Shown here piece by piece: positions 8,142-16,909 of a stretch of DNA of 44,202 nucleotides (position 1 is its first letter; each line of letters starts with the position of its first letter). Source of the stretch: Pseudomonadota bacterium (GTDB lineage Bacteria > Pseudomonadota > Gammaproteobacteria > DASZBR01). The stretch lies in NCBI GenBank assembly GCA_021777765.1, contig JAJYDF010000031.1:1-44202 (forward strand), read 5' to 3'. Below the pieces are notes generated by a model. It made no database searches. It was not told the origin of the DNA and saw only the letters and a program-made list of their open reading frames with translations. The translations under genes and the position numbers were made by a program.

Positions 8142-8604
8142 GACTAATAATGAGGGTGCGTTGCAATTGCGCATTATTTTTAATTTGCACAATAAAACGA
8201 CCGTTATGTCCTTGTGCATTTCCCAGTTGATTAAATACTAATTTTGGATCGTTACCCATACCTAGCCATTGTATGTGGCTCTCATTTTTTAATTGATATT
8301 GACGAAGGATTGTCATTATAGGCTCATTATTTTTAATTGATGAAATGAATAATATCCAGCCGTTATTGCTGTTAGTCACACAGGTTTGATCATCGTCGCT
8401 TGGACATAAATTGATATTTGTATGCAAACTTATTGCACTATTGCGCGCAAATTGAATGTCATTTTGTAACTGCGCGGTTTGAATATCTAATAAGTGCTGA
8501 TTTTTTAATGATTGGAAGTGGGGAATTGCAATGGTTAATAAAATACTGATGAGAATTATTGTGCATACTAATTCTAGTAATGTATATCCAGAGTGATTTC
8601 TCAT
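8116..8604 (-). CDS. fimT: Type IV pilus minor pilin, FimT/GspH family
   Basis: The 162-residue protein begins with a class III (prepilin) leader: MRNHSG then YTLLELVCTIILISILLTIA. The Gly-Tyr junction with Glu at mature position 5 is the site cut and methylated by PilD. The hydrophobic N-helix is followed by a GspH/FimT-like globular domain with two Cys (LCPSDDDQTC) that may form a disulphide. AAGGA precedes the ATG. In type IV pili, minor pilins prime assembly and FimT-like ones can bind DNA during uptake. No other pilus gene is nearby, which is common for fimT. Confidence 0.82.
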   Translation of the reverse strand: MRNHSGYTLLELVCTIILISILLTIAIPHFQSLKNQHLLDIQTAQLQNDIQFARNSAISLHTNINLCPSDDDQTCVTNSNNGWILFISSIKNNEPIMTILRQYQLKNESHIQWLGMGNDPKLVFNQLGNAQGHNGRFIVQIKNNAQLQRTLIISPTGRMRLA

Positions 8605-8628
8605 ATTCTATTATCCTTATTGTTATTT

Positions 8629-8739
8629 GTAGGTTGGACTGAACAAATGATCAATTGCTCAAAAATACTAATCGTTGAAATCAGAAAAAATAATTAGAAA
8701 TAAGGCGATGTCCAACAGCGGTTTGTTGGACATCGCTAC
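8629..8739 (+). repeat. REP-like element, GTAGGTTGGA family
   Basis: GTAGGTTGGACTGAAC opens the element. The right part holds a 13-bp perfect stem (8705-8717 with 8724-8736, GCGATGTCCAACA), followed by CTAC, so GTAG stands at both ends in opposite orientation. The interior is AT-rich. It separates fimT from the uracil-DNA glycosylase gene. Confidence 0.75.
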
Positions 8740-8743
8740 GAAA

Positions 8744-9460
8744 TCATATTTTAGTTAATAATTCTTTAATTAATAATAAATCATCATACGCTTTACTTTT
8801 TTCGAGCGGAGATCGTAATAAATACGCTGGATGAAATGTGACCAATAGTGGAATTTTATTTTCACCATAAGTGTATTGCTGTTGACGTAAACGATTCATA
8901 GGCGTTGTAGTATTTAATAAAAAATGTGCAGCAATTCTACCGAGCGCCACTATTAAACGAGGTTGAATTAATGATAATTGCCTTTTCAAAAATGGTGTAC
9001 ATGTATCTACTTCACTGCGCTCGGGATCTCTATTATTTGGTGGGCGGCATTTTAAAATATTAGCAATGTAAACCTGTTGTCGATCAAGGCCTATGCTTAA
9101 TAACATGCTTTCCAATAATTGACCTGCTCGCCCCACAAAAGGCAATCCTTGACGATCTTCTTGTGCGCCAGGTGCTTCACCAATAATTAATAATTTGGCA
9201 TTTCGATGACCAACACCTAACACAGTTTGCGTGCGAGTTTTACATAAACCACAAGCAGTACAAGAAGCAACATCTTTTTGTAAATGTTGCCACAGTAAAT
9301 CACATTCAGAGGAAGAATTTTCAGCCGAAGAGTGCGCATTACTATCAGAAATATTTTCTGAAGTTAACAAATCCGACGCTGTAGGAACTGCAGCATGTCG
9401 TAAACGCCACAGTGGAATTCCCATGGAATGTAAATATTGTTTTCGTAATAGATCATTCAT
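8744..9460 (-). CDS. Uracil-DNA glycosylase, family 4 (4Fe-4S)
   Basis: The 238-residue protein carries family-4 UDG marks: motif 1 GEAPGAQEDRQGLPFVGRAG and motif 2 HPAYLLRSP. Four Cys fit the iron-sulphur cluster: two in CTACGLC, one in LKCRPPNNRDP, one in VDTCTPF. It excises uracil from DNA to begin base-excision repair. The first 60 residues, including an Asn/Ser-rich patch, are extra to the core and are usual in proteobacterial members. A family-1 Ung is encoded at 39861-40529, so the cell has two unrelated uracil glycosylases. Confidence 0.9.
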   Translation of the reverse strand: MNDLLRKQYLHSMGIPLWRLRHAAVPTASDLLTSENISDSNAHSSAENSSSECDLLWQHLQKDVASCTACGLCKTRTQTVLGVGHRNAKLLIIGEAPGAQEDRQGLPFVGRAGQLLESMLLSIGLDRQQVYIANILKCRPPNNRDPERSEVDTCTPFLKRQLSLIQPRLIVALGRIAAHFLLNTTTPMNRLRQQQYTYGENKIPLLVTFHPAYLLRSPLEKSKAYDDLLLIKELLTKI

Positions 9461-9538
9461 AATTAATACATACCACTATTAATTTAATATTTTAACATCT
9501 TTATTTTAAACTTAAATCACTTTGTCATTACCCATCAA

Positions 9539-9718
9539 TGTCATTCCTGCTGGCACATAAAAATTAAGGTCATGCATAACTTTCAAGCGGGAATCTATCG
9601 CTGATTTTATAACCTACATTGATAATCTGAAAATAATACTTCGATATTGGTATTAATATAGATTCCCGCATGATAGTTCAATATTTTTTACAAATCTTTC
9701 ACGTATGGGAATGACATG
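9539..9718. repeat. Palindromic repeat with TGTCATTCC ends
   Basis: TGTCATTCCTGC (9539-9550) pairs with GGGAATGACA on the right (about 9707-9716). Inside, GCGGGAATCTAT (9587-9598) pairs with ATAGATTCCCGC (9658-9669). The arms are separated by AT-rich DNA, giving a nested palindrome of about 180 bp like a MITE or REPIN. It fills most of the 9461-9807 gap; the remainder shows nothing. Confidence 0.6.
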
Positions 9719-9807
9719 AATATATTTTAACTTTACGCTTCTATAGTTGTCCGCTAAAATAACGCAATTTTTTTATTTAAATAGCCCCAGAAGTGAGATT
9801 AATATCA

Positions 9808-11175
9808 ATGAGAATTCCCTCTATTTTTGCAAAATTAATTTTTATCAGTTCAATAATTATAATGAAGCCGGTGTTGGCAGCATTACCGCCTGAGGTCAAT
9901 GGCCAACCAGTACCCAGTTTAGCACCCATGATTGAACGTGTTAAACCCGCGGTAGTAAATATTGCGGCACAAGGTTCAGTGGTAATAGCAGGACCTGTTC
10001 AAAATAATGGGTCTAGTGATGGCAGCTCAAATACTATTACACGGGATTTTGCTAGTTTAGGTTCAGGTGTAATCATTGATGCTGCTCATGGATTAATAAT
10101 CACCAATGCGCATGTGATTAAAGATGCAAAAACAATTACGGTGACATTAAATGATGGGCGTACTTTTAAAGCTCAATTAAAAGGATTTGATGCTGATTCT
10201 GATGTGGCGTTATTACACATTGATCCTGATCATTTAACCGCATTGCCCATTGCAGATTCCTCAAAACTCAAAGTGGGTGACTTTGTAGCGGCTATAGGTA
10301 ATCCCTATGGATTAAGTGAAACAGTGACTTCAGGAATTATAAGTGGTTTACAACGAGGTAATTTAGGGATTGAAGGTGCGCAAGGAATTGAAGATTTTAT
10401 TCAAACAGATGCATCAATTAATCCAGGTAATTCAGGTGGCCCCTTAGTTAATTTGAATGGTGAATTAATTGGTATTAATACCGCTATCTTAGCGCCTAGT
10501 GGTGGTAATGTAGGAATTGGATTTGCCATTCCTTCCAATTTAATTCACATCGTTGTTCAACAATTATTGCAATATGGATCAGTTAAAAGAGGATTAATGG
10601 GCGTTATGGTGCAAGATTTTACGCCTGATTTAGCTAAAGCGTTTAATCTGCAAAATATAAAAGGTGCGGTTGTTACCGAAATTACACCGAATTCTCCTGC
10701 GCAAAAAGCAGGATTGCAGCCAGGCGATGTGATTGTGAAAGTGAATGGTGCAGATATGACTGATGCACCTGATGTGCGAAATACCGTCGGATTATTACGT
10801 GTTGGTGCCAAAATTGATGTGCAAATTATCAGAAATGGTAAAACCATGGATTTCAATTTAACAACCGCAGATCCTGATGTATACATGCAAGAAACACAGC
10901 AAATTAATCCATTTTTATTTGGCCTATCATTGCGTAATTTTGATGAACAAACAGCGACACAAGGATATATCAAAGGTGTGCAGATTGTTTATGTATCAAA
11001 AAATAGTCCTGCTTGGTTAACGGGATTAAGACGTGGTGATGTGATCGTTTCTGCAAATCAAATTCCTGTCACAACCGTTGCAGAGCTCACTGCTGCGGCG
11101 GCGAAAAACAAAGATCATCTGTTATTAAATGTGATAGTTGCCACAGGTGGGGCTTTATATGTAGTCATCAGTTAA
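9808..11175 (+). CDS. htrA: HtrA/DegP-DegQ-type periplasmic serine protease
   Basis: I chose ATG at 9808 over an in-frame GTG at 9793. The 455-residue protein has a signal peptide (to about VLAALP), then a trypsin-like domain with His in GLIITNAHVIKDA, Asp in DSDVALLHID and Ser in INPGNSGGPLVN. Two PDZ domains follow (GLMGVMVQDFTP through LRVGAKIDV, and the C-terminal part with NSPAWLTGLRRGDVIVSAN). Length and two PDZ domains fit DegP/DegQ, which degrade or refold damaged envelope proteins. A REP-like element follows directly. Confidence 0.92.
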   Translation: MRIPSIFAKLIFISSIIIMKPVLAALPPEVNGQPVPSLAPMIERVKPAVVNIAAQGSVVIAGPVQNNGSSDGSSNTITRDFASLGSGVIIDAAHGLIITNAHVIKDAKTITVTLNDGRTFKAQLKGFDADSDVALLHIDPDHLTALPIADSSKLKVGDFVAAIGNPYGLSETVTSGIISGLQRGNLGIEGAQGIEDFIQTDASINPGNSGGPLVNLNGELIGINTAILAPSGGNVGIGFAIPSNLIHIVVQQLLQYGSVKRGLMGVMVQDFTPDLAKAFNLQNIKGAVVTEITPNSPAQKAGLQPGDVIVKVNGADMTDAPDVRNTVGLLRVGAKIDVQIIRNGKTMDFNLTTADPDVYMQETQQINPFLFGLSLRNFDEQTATQGYIKGVQIVYVSKNSPAWLTGLRRGDVIVSANQIPVTTVAELTAAAAKNKDHLLLNVIVATGGALYVVIS

Positions 11176-11180
11176 TAATC

Positions 11181-11289
11181 GTAGGTCGGACTGAGCCAGG
11201 TAGTAATCAAATAAATTCCAGAAATCTGGATTAAGCAAAGTCATGTTAAAAATTAAGGCGATGTCCGACAAACATTTGTTGGACGTCGC
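11181..11289 (+). repeat. REP-like element, GTAGGTCGGA family
   Basis: GTAGGTCGGACTGAGC opens it 6 bases after the htrA stop. AT-rich DNA follows, then a 15-bp imperfect stem on GCGATGTCCGACAAA (13 of 15 paired) at 11258-11289. Same family as 4822-4910 and 8629-8739. Confidence 0.72.
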
Positions 11290-11321
11290 GCAGGAAAATT
11301 AAATATTTTTACTAGCGTAAT

Positions 11322-12284
11322 TTAATTGCCATCTCTTAAATTTGTTTTTAGTTTGCGCTCAGTCCAACCTACCATAGATTGTGGAATAATAGGATTTTTA
11401 AACATATTCTTTCTCATAGTCATTATCAAAATTGCACTAAATATTAAAATAAATGATGTCGCTTGCCATAAATTAAAATGTTCATGAAAAATAATAATAC
11501 CCCATACAATTCCTGTCGCAGCAACAACACCATCAACCAAACTGTAATACACGGGTCCTGCTATTTTTAATAACCGGAAAAATAAAACATAACCTAAGCT
11601 CGATAAAACAATCTCAATTAAAATAATAAACATCGGTAGTGTAAAAGGTGCGCGAATCACATAAAAATTGTGTGTAACAAACACTAATGGTGACAACAAT
11701 AATGTTGCTGTTAACATCATGCCCGCTGCCAATGTTAATGATGAATACTGTGATGGTCTTTTAGGATTAACGTATGTGGCAAAAATCGCAAAACAAAACG
11801 GTGTGAGTAAAGCAATAAATACCCATATCGCAGCATGGTGATTTGAAAAATTTGTTTTAGGTAAAACAAGCATTAATACCCCAGTGATGGCACAACAAAC
11901 GCCAAAAAATCGCACAGCATCAAATTGTTCTTGTCTGGAAAATAATGCAATAGGGTAAATCATGATGGGGACGGTATTCACTAGTAAGGCCAACATTCCT
12001 GCTGGTAAGTGTGCAGCTGCAAAATACATAGTGGTATTAGGTATAGCAATACCAATCAAGCCGCATATGATAAAGAAAATGAGATCTTTAATTGTAAAAG
12101 TGAATTTTGTTTTTTGTAGTAATGACAAAAAGGATAAAATTAATGCCGGTCCTAGGCATTGCCAGAAAGTATATCCCAATGGCGTAACACCATTTGTTAC
12201 AGCATATCTTGCAATTACGTAACCTGATCCCCATACAATACCTAGTGATACAAGCAGAATGAGAGAGAGAATGCGATTATTCAT
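11322..12284 (-). CDS. EamA/DMT-family transporter
   Basis: The 320-residue protein has ten hydrophobic segments in two similar halves, as in the drug/metabolite transporter superfamily (EamA domains). Typical motifs are WGSGYVIARYAV in the first helix and a Pro-rich AHLPAGMLALL turn. The second half includes the GVVAATGIVWGIIIFHE helix common to EamA exporters. The C-terminal tail is basic and cytoplasmic. Substrate cannot be predicted; Legionellales carry many such exporters for amino acids or metabolites. It is convergent with htrA and divergent from gshA. Confidence 0.85.
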   Translation of the reverse strand: MNNRILSLILLVSLGIVWGSGYVIARYAVTNGVTPLGYTFWQCLGPALILSFLSLLQKTKFTFTIKDLIFFIICGLIGIAIPNTTMYFAAAHLPAGMLALLVNTVPIMIYPIALFSRQEQFDAVRFFGVCCAITGVLMLVLPKTNFSNHHAAIWVFIALLTPFCFAIFATYVNPKRPSQYSSLTLAAGMMLTATLLLSPLVFVTHNFYVIRAPFTLPMFIILIEIVLSSLGYVLFFRLLKIAGPVYYSLVDGVVAATGIVWGIIIFHEHFNLWQATSFILIFSAILIMTMRKNMFKNPIIPQSMVGWTERKLKTNLRDGN

Positions 12285-12330
12285 AAAACGTTCTTCGATA
12301 ATTAATTGGAAAAATATTATACTACATATT

Positions 12331-12391
12331 TTCCTTCTCCCCGAAGGGGTGAAGGTGTGAAGGCACCAGCAACCGCGAGCGGGAGAAGGAA
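12331..12391. repeat. Nested palindrome, CTTCTCCC family
   Basis: TTCCTTCTCCC (12331-12341) pairs with GGGAGAAGGAA (12381-12391), and CCTTC-CCCC-GAA-GGGG-GAAGG is nested in the left part. It lies between divergent genes, so it is not a terminator; gshA starts 29 bases beyond it. Confidence 0.65.
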
Positions 12392-12419
12392 AAAACTATG
12401 AAATTTTTTGGAGTCAGTA

Positions 12420-13715
12420 ATGCAAAAAACATCTATCCCCGTACCCCATTTCACAACAGCATTGAGTGGTCCCTTAGCTTATCTTGAAAAAAAATTACTA
12501 CAAGAACGCATAAAAATTGAAAGTTGGATAAGACAACAATTACGACATAAATTACCACCGCCATATTGTTCAGTCGATTTAAGAAATTCCTGTTTTAAAA
12601 TCGCACCCGTTGATACAAATTTATTTCCTGCGGGATTTAATAATTTAAATCCTGCTTTTTTACCACTCTGTATACAGGCAACACAATCGATGATGGAGCA
12701 ATCATTTCCCGGTTGCCAAAGAATATTATTAATTCCAGAAAACCATACCCGTAATCAATTTTATTTTGAAAGTATTGCTACATTACAGGATATTTTCAGT
12801 AAAGCGGGTTTTGATATTCGTATTGGATCATTATTACCAGAATTGCATAAACCACACGAAGTTAAATTAACATCTGGGCGTAAATTATTATTAGAACCTA
12901 TTATTCGAAATGGCAATAGAGTGGGAGTTGCCGGTTTTGATGCATGCACTATTTTATTAAATAATGATTTATCAGAAGGCATTCCTGAAATATTACAGAA
13001 TATTGAACAAAAAATGACACCACCACCGCAATTAGGATGGGCCAACCGTTTAAAATCACACCATTTTAATCATTATCAACAGGTCACTAATGAATTTGCC
13101 CAATTAATTGATATTGATCCTTGGTTACTTAATCCATTATTTGATTATTGCGATGGAATTAATTTTGTTAGAAAAGAGGGTGAAGAAATATTAATTGATA
13201 AAACGGCAAAATTATTAGCAGAAATTCAAAAGAAATATGATCAGTATCAAATTAAACACCGTCCATTTGTGGTGATTAAAGCAAACTCTGGCACTTATGG
13301 TATGAATATTATGATGGTGCAAGATGTTGATCAAATTCGCCAAATGAATCGCAAAGAACGCACTCGTATGTCAGTATCAAAAGGTGGGCAAGAAGTTGAT
13401 AACGTGATTTTACAAGAAGGCGTTTATACTTTTGAAACTTGGGGAGAAAAAGAATCTGTTGCTGAACCAGTCGTATATATGATTGGTAATCATGTTGTGG
13501 GTGGATTTTATCGCGTACATATTGAGCGCGGTATTAATGAAAATTTAAATGCACCGGGTATGCATTTTGAACCATTGGCGTTTGTGCAAGCCTGTAATAA
13601 TCCTGATCAAACTTGTTCACCCGAAGATTGTACAAATCGATTTTATGCTTATGGGGTTATAGCACGATTAGCTTTAATCGCAGCAGCAAGAGAGTTGAAA
13701 GAAATCGTGCCATGA
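12420..13715 (+). CDS. gshA: Glutamate-cysteine ligase, proteobacterial GshA family
   Basis: ATG at 12420 has GGAG 7 nt upstream; an in-frame TTG at 12408 is rejected. The 431-residue protein matches the PF08886-type glutamate-cysteine ligase, distinct from the E. coli enzyme. Recognisable segments are LFPAGFNNLN, ILLIPENHTRNQFYFES, VVIKANSGTYGMNIMMV and RVHIERGINENLNAPG. It joins glutamate and cysteine with ATP, the first step of glutathione synthesis in the cytoplasm. gshB follows on the same strand after 171 bp filled with a hairpin and a REP-like element, so the two may be only partly cotranscribed. Confidence 0.9.
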   Translation: MQKTSIPVPHFTTALSGPLAYLEKKLLQERIKIESWIRQQLRHKLPPPYCSVDLRNSCFKIAPVDTNLFPAGFNNLNPAFLPLCIQATQSMMEQSFPGCQRILLIPENHTRNQFYFESIATLQDIFSKAGFDIRIGSLLPELHKPHEVKLTSGRKLLLEPIIRNGNRVGVAGFDACTILLNNDLSEGIPEILQNIEQKMTPPPQLGWANRLKSHHFNHYQQVTNEFAQLIDIDPWLLNPLFDYCDGINFVRKEGEEILIDKTAKLLAEIQKKYDQYQIKHRPFVVIKANSGTYGMNIMMVQDVDQIRQMNRKERTRMSVSKGGQEVDNVILQEGVYTFETWGEKESVAEPVVYMIGNHVVGGFYRVHIERGINENLNAPGMHFEPLAFVQACNNPDQTCSPEDCTNRFYAYGVIARLALIAAARELKEIVP

Positions 13716-13727
13716 TTTGAAAAAGCC

Positions 13728-13757
13728 CTCACCCTCTCCCTTTAGGGAGAGGGTGAG
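13728..13757 (+). terminator. Strong hairpin after gshA
   Basis: A perfect 13-bp stem (CTCACCCTCTCCC) with a TTTA loop begins 13 nt after the gshA stop. No T-run follows, so it may be an mRNA-stabilising hairpin or a repeat of the CTTCTCCC family rather than a complete terminator. Confidence 0.45.
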
Positions 13758-13760
13758 AAT

Positions 13761-13853
13761 GTAGCCTGGATGAAGCCAAATGATGTTATTTAAAAATATG
13801 AAAAAATTAAATATTAAATCAGAATTAATTAATAATGCTGGCGTAATCCGGGA
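13761..13853 (+). repeat. REP-like element, GTAGCCTGGRT family (single)
   Basis: GTAGCCTGGATGAAGC opens it and GGCGTAATCCGGGA closes it; CCTGGAT pairs with ATCCGGG (one wobble). About 65 nt of A/T lies between. It is half of the paired elements seen at 32002, 34470 and 40564. Confidence 0.7.
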
Positions 13854-13886
13854 ACAAAATAATCCATCCATATTTAAGGAAAAATA

Positions 13887-14840
13887 ATGAATATTAATCT
13901 CGGCGTGATCATGGATCCCATCCACACCATCCACCCAGAAAAAGACACCACATTAGCCATATTACTCGAAGCGCAAAAACGCAATTGGATCATCCATTAT
14001 ATGGAACAACGCGATATATTTATGCGCGATGGCAAAGTATATGCCCGCATGCGTTTATTAACAGTCCGCGATGATCAGCAAAATTGGTTTACATTTAACA
14101 AAGAAATTATTCAACCACTTGATGCGTTAAACGTTATTTTAATGCGCAAAGATCCCCCCGTAGATAATGAATATATTTACACCACGTTATTATTAGAAAT
14201 AGTTAAATCCCAAGGCACATTAATTGTTAATGATCCGCAAAGTTTGCGTGATGCTAATGAAAAATTATTTACAGCACGTTTTCCGCAATGTTGTCCACCG
14301 ACTTTAGTCACTCATCAAGCACAACAAATTCGTGATTTTTTACAGGAACACAGTGATATTATTTTAAAACCATTAGACGCAATGGGTGGAAAAAGTGTAT
14401 TTCGTTTACGTAAAAATGATCCCAATATTAATGTCATTATTGAAACGCTCACCCAATACGAATCTAATTATATTTCAGCGCAACTTTATATTCCTGAAAT
14501 CAGCGAAGGTGATAAACGAATTATTTTAATTGATGGTGAACCAATTCCTTATGCTTTAGCACGAATCGCAGCCCCTGGGGAAACAAGAGCCAATTTAGCC
14601 GTGGGCGGGAAGGGCATTGGTGTACCATTATCCGAACATGATAAATGGATCTGCCAACAAGTTGGTCCCACTTTGCGTGATAAAGGGTTTTTATTAGTCG
14701 GTTTAGATGTGATCGGAAAATATTTAACAGAAATAAATGTGACGAGCCCAACATGTGTTAGAGAATTAGATAAAATATACGGATTAAATATCAGTGCCAA
14801 ATTATTAGATGTGATCGAAGCGAAATGTAAAAAGAATTAA
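13887..14840 (+). CDS. gshB: Glutathione synthetase
   Basis: The 317-residue protein, with AAGGA before its ATG, is a standard ATP-grasp GshB: N-terminal LGVIMDPIHTIHPEKDTT, ILMRKDPPVDNEYIY, the ATP-grasp segment IILKPLDAMGGKSVFRL, and ARIAAPGETRANLAVGGKG followed by DVIGKYLTEINVTSPT. It adds glycine to gamma-glutamylcysteine. Its 3' end overlaps the convergent gene at 14837-15190 by 4 nt. Confidence 0.95.
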   Translation: MNINLGVIMDPIHTIHPEKDTTLAILLEAQKRNWIIHYMEQRDIFMRDGKVYARMRLLTVRDDQQNWFTFNKEIIQPLDALNVILMRKDPPVDNEYIYTTLLLEIVKSQGTLIVNDPQSLRDANEKLFTARFPQCCPPTLVTHQAQQIRDFLQEHSDIILKPLDAMGGKSVFRLRKNDPNINVIIETLTQYESNYISAQLYIPEISEGDKRIILIDGEPIPYALARIAAPGETRANLAVGGKGIGVPLSEHDKWICQQVGPTLRDKGFLLVGLDVIGKYLTEINVTSPTCVRELDKIYGLNISAKLLDVIEAKCKKN

Positions 14841-15190
14841 ATCTTCAGTGTCATTGCATCGATGGGCCATTCAACTTGTGGTGCTATTCCGCCACGAGGG
14901 ATTTTATGCTTAGGGTCAAACGTTTTTAATTTCTCTTGAATAAGTCCAACAATGATTTCATCCGTCTTATTTTGTTGTGCTTGTGAAAGAGTGGCGTATC
15001 GATTTAATGCGTCTTCTTTAACAATAATTTTAATGAGTCGTGAACGTTTACTGGGTGGGTCTTCAGGGCAATCCATTAACCAATCAATCGCAATAATAAG
15101 ATCGGTCTTACCTAATCCTCGAATAAAAGCTTGTTTAGGAAAAAGCGGTTTAACGAGCAGCTTCAAGTGATTAATCAATTGCGTTCTCAT
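14837..15190 (-). CDS. Small conserved-looking protein of unknown function
   Basis: This 117-residue protein has AAGG 8 nt upstream of its ATG and good coding bias. I do not recognise the family. It is basic in its first half, with no signal peptide or membrane helix, and has a WLMDCPEDPPSKRSRL segment and a Gly/Pro-rich end (KIPRGGIAPQVEWPID). It is convergent with gshB, overlapping by 4 nt. Confidence 0.65.
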   Translation of the reverse strand: MRTQLINHLKLLVKPLFPKQAFIRGLGKTDLIIAIDWLMDCPEDPPSKRSRLIKIIVKEDALNRYATLSQAQQNKTDEIIVGLIQEKLKTFDPKHKIPRGGIAPQVEWPIDAMTLKI

Positions 15191-15556
15191 AATCGTTACC
15201 TTTTAAACTATATCTATAATGGTAAGGGCTAGTATAGCAGCATTGTTATCTACTTTGTGCGCCTCAGGAAAAATAGTCAAGATAAAACCATTCTTAAAAC
15301 AAACACTTCCGAATTTTCCACGAAACACTTCCGAAAATTCTATTGCACGGATAATCCTTTTAATGATAACTTATTTGGCTTGGGCTTACAGCTTATATCC
15401 TAATGTCTGCTTTGCCTAATCCGGTGAAATAATTAATGGAATAAATCCTGCCACTTAAATCACTGGAAATCTATTTTTTAAATAATGATTATCATCCGTT
15501 TAATTTATAAAATTAATTTTTTATTCCATAACATATATCTATAAAGGAGTGTTGAT
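15191..15556. other. Intergenic region before the effector-like gene cluster
   Basis: This 366-bp gap holds a short direct repeat of AAACACTTCCGAA at 15301 and 15323, and a Fur-box-like site at 15481-15499. A 66-codon frame at 15219-15419 has no ribosome-binding site and no recognisable product, so I do not call it. Confidence 0.5.
15481..15499 (+). promoter_or_regulatory. Possible Fur box upstream of the coiled-coil gene
   Basis: AATAATGATTATCATCCGT matches the 19-bp Fur consensus GATAATGATAATCATTATC at 13 of 19 positions and contains the perfect palindrome ATGATTATCAT. It lies 58-76 nt before the ATG at 15557. AT-rich DNA makes chance matches common, so confidence is low. Confidence 0.3.
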
Positions 15557-16843
15557 ATGAAAGAAGCCATTTTAGTAGCATTAGATAATTTTAAAGATAT
15601 TCTTAAACCTTATGTTACTCAAAATGTTGAAGAACATCGAGGTCCTTATACTTTAAAAACCGATAATGAAATTGCAGCAATTAACAACAATCCGAAAGAT
15701 AGACTGTTAATCAAAGAAATATTTCGTGTAACAAATAGTATGTGTATTCTAATTAATACACATGGTCCTGAAGTTAATATTGATCGTCAGTGTGCTACTG
15801 AATATGGAAAACTAGAAGGAATATGCACGTCACAATTAGTAAAAGAAGGGAATATTTGGGGATTTATAAATAATAGTCCTAGTGATTTACAATTGCTGGT
15901 TCAGGCAAAGTATAACGCGATATGTCTTTCTAAGAAAAGATATGATGAAGAAGTAGCAAATCAAATAAGACTTGCCGAAGCAACTGCTAAAGAGGCTAAT
16001 GCTAAACAAATAAAACAAGATCTGCTCGCAAGAGATCAACAAATAGCTGATTTAATAGCCAAAGTGACTGAGTTACAATCAAAATTGCCGGACACCAGGC
16101 CGGGGTCTAGAGTTACCTCACGTCCAGGATCCCCACCACGTACTTCGGCGAATGGCCAAACTATGTTTCAACCGCCTAAGAGAAAATCATCTATCACGCA
16201 AGAAGACTTCTTAAAAAATCATTTTGGAGAAATAATTGGCGCCACCCACTATTTTCTTTGTCTATTATCAAAATTTCCAGAATTCAATCATGCCGCGATC
16301 AATGCAATTGCGTGGTGTATTTTGAATTATCAAGAAAAGTTACCGAAAGATTTTATGCAACCATTTAATACAATTCAAATACAAAGCCAGGAGAAAAAAG
16401 CAGATATAGAACAAATATTATTGAGATTAAGAAATGTATACGAGCTTGATGAGAAAAAACATACTAGTGAAGCTCTTCGCATACAACAATTTGAGAAATC
16501 CTTGTTGGATAATTTAGAGCAATCTACAAAACAAGACCTTTCACATCTTTCACCAGAATATGCGGTTTTGAGTAATTTTAAGAAATTTTATATAGGACCA
16601 AATGATCATATAAAGCATTTAAAAGACCCTATTGCGCCTCAAATTCCTGGTGCTATTGAGCAAGGCGGATTGTGTGATCTCATCAGCAATAAAATGGCTG
16701 AAGTATTAAATGTTGAAGATGATAAATTCAAAACTGATTTCAGAAAGAAGAAACTTGCTATAGATGATCAGAAATTAAAAGCAAATGTTATTGCGTTATC
16801 TAAAGGAGTAGATGCTCAAACACCTTCACGAGTTGCGCATTGA
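15557..16843 (+). CDS. Coiled-coil protein of unknown function, candidate effector
   Basis: The 428-residue protein starts at an ATG with AAAGGAG 8 nt upstream. I recognise no family. An N-terminal domain (1-120) leads into a coiled coil (about 128-177, many Ala, Glu, Lys and Gln in heptads), a short basic Pro/Ser/Arg linker (178-212), and a second helical domain (215-410). It ends QTPSRVAH, a Ser/Thr/Pro-basic tail like that of other effector-like genes here. It is cytosolic by sequence. The next gene begins 66 nt downstream with its own strong ribosome-binding site, so they are probably cotranscribed. Confidence 0.8.
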   Translation: MKEAILVALDNFKDILKPYVTQNVEEHRGPYTLKTDNEIAAINNNPKDRLLIKEIFRVTNSMCILINTHGPEVNIDRQCATEYGKLEGICTSQLVKEGNIWGFINNSPSDLQLLVQAKYNAICLSKKRYDEEVANQIRLAEATAKEANAKQIKQDLLARDQQIADLIAKVTELQSKLPDTRPGSRVTSRPGSPPRTSANGQTMFQPPKRKSSITQEDFLKNHFGEIIGATHYFLCLLSKFPEFNHAAINAIAWCILNYQEKLPKDFMQPFNTIQIQSQEKKADIEQILLRLRNVYELDEKKHTSEALRIQQFEKSLLDNLEQSTKQDLSHLSPEYAVLSNFKKFYIGPNDHIKHLKDPIAPQIPGAIEQGGLCDLISNKMAEVLNVEDDKFKTDFRKKKLAIDDQKLKANVIALSKGVDAQTPSRVAH

Positions 16844-16909
16844 TAATAAAATAGCTTAAAGATTACGCAATACTTCAATAAATGATGAAATGTTTAAAAG
16901 GAGGTAACT

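Noticed and set aside
10557..10973. Long minus-strand frame opposite htrA
   Set aside because: It is the antisense shadow of the protease gene and codes for no recognisable protein.
15219..15419. 66-codon plus-strand frame after the small unknown gene
   Set aside because: No ribosome-binding site, no recognisable product, and it contains a non-coding-looking direct repeat.
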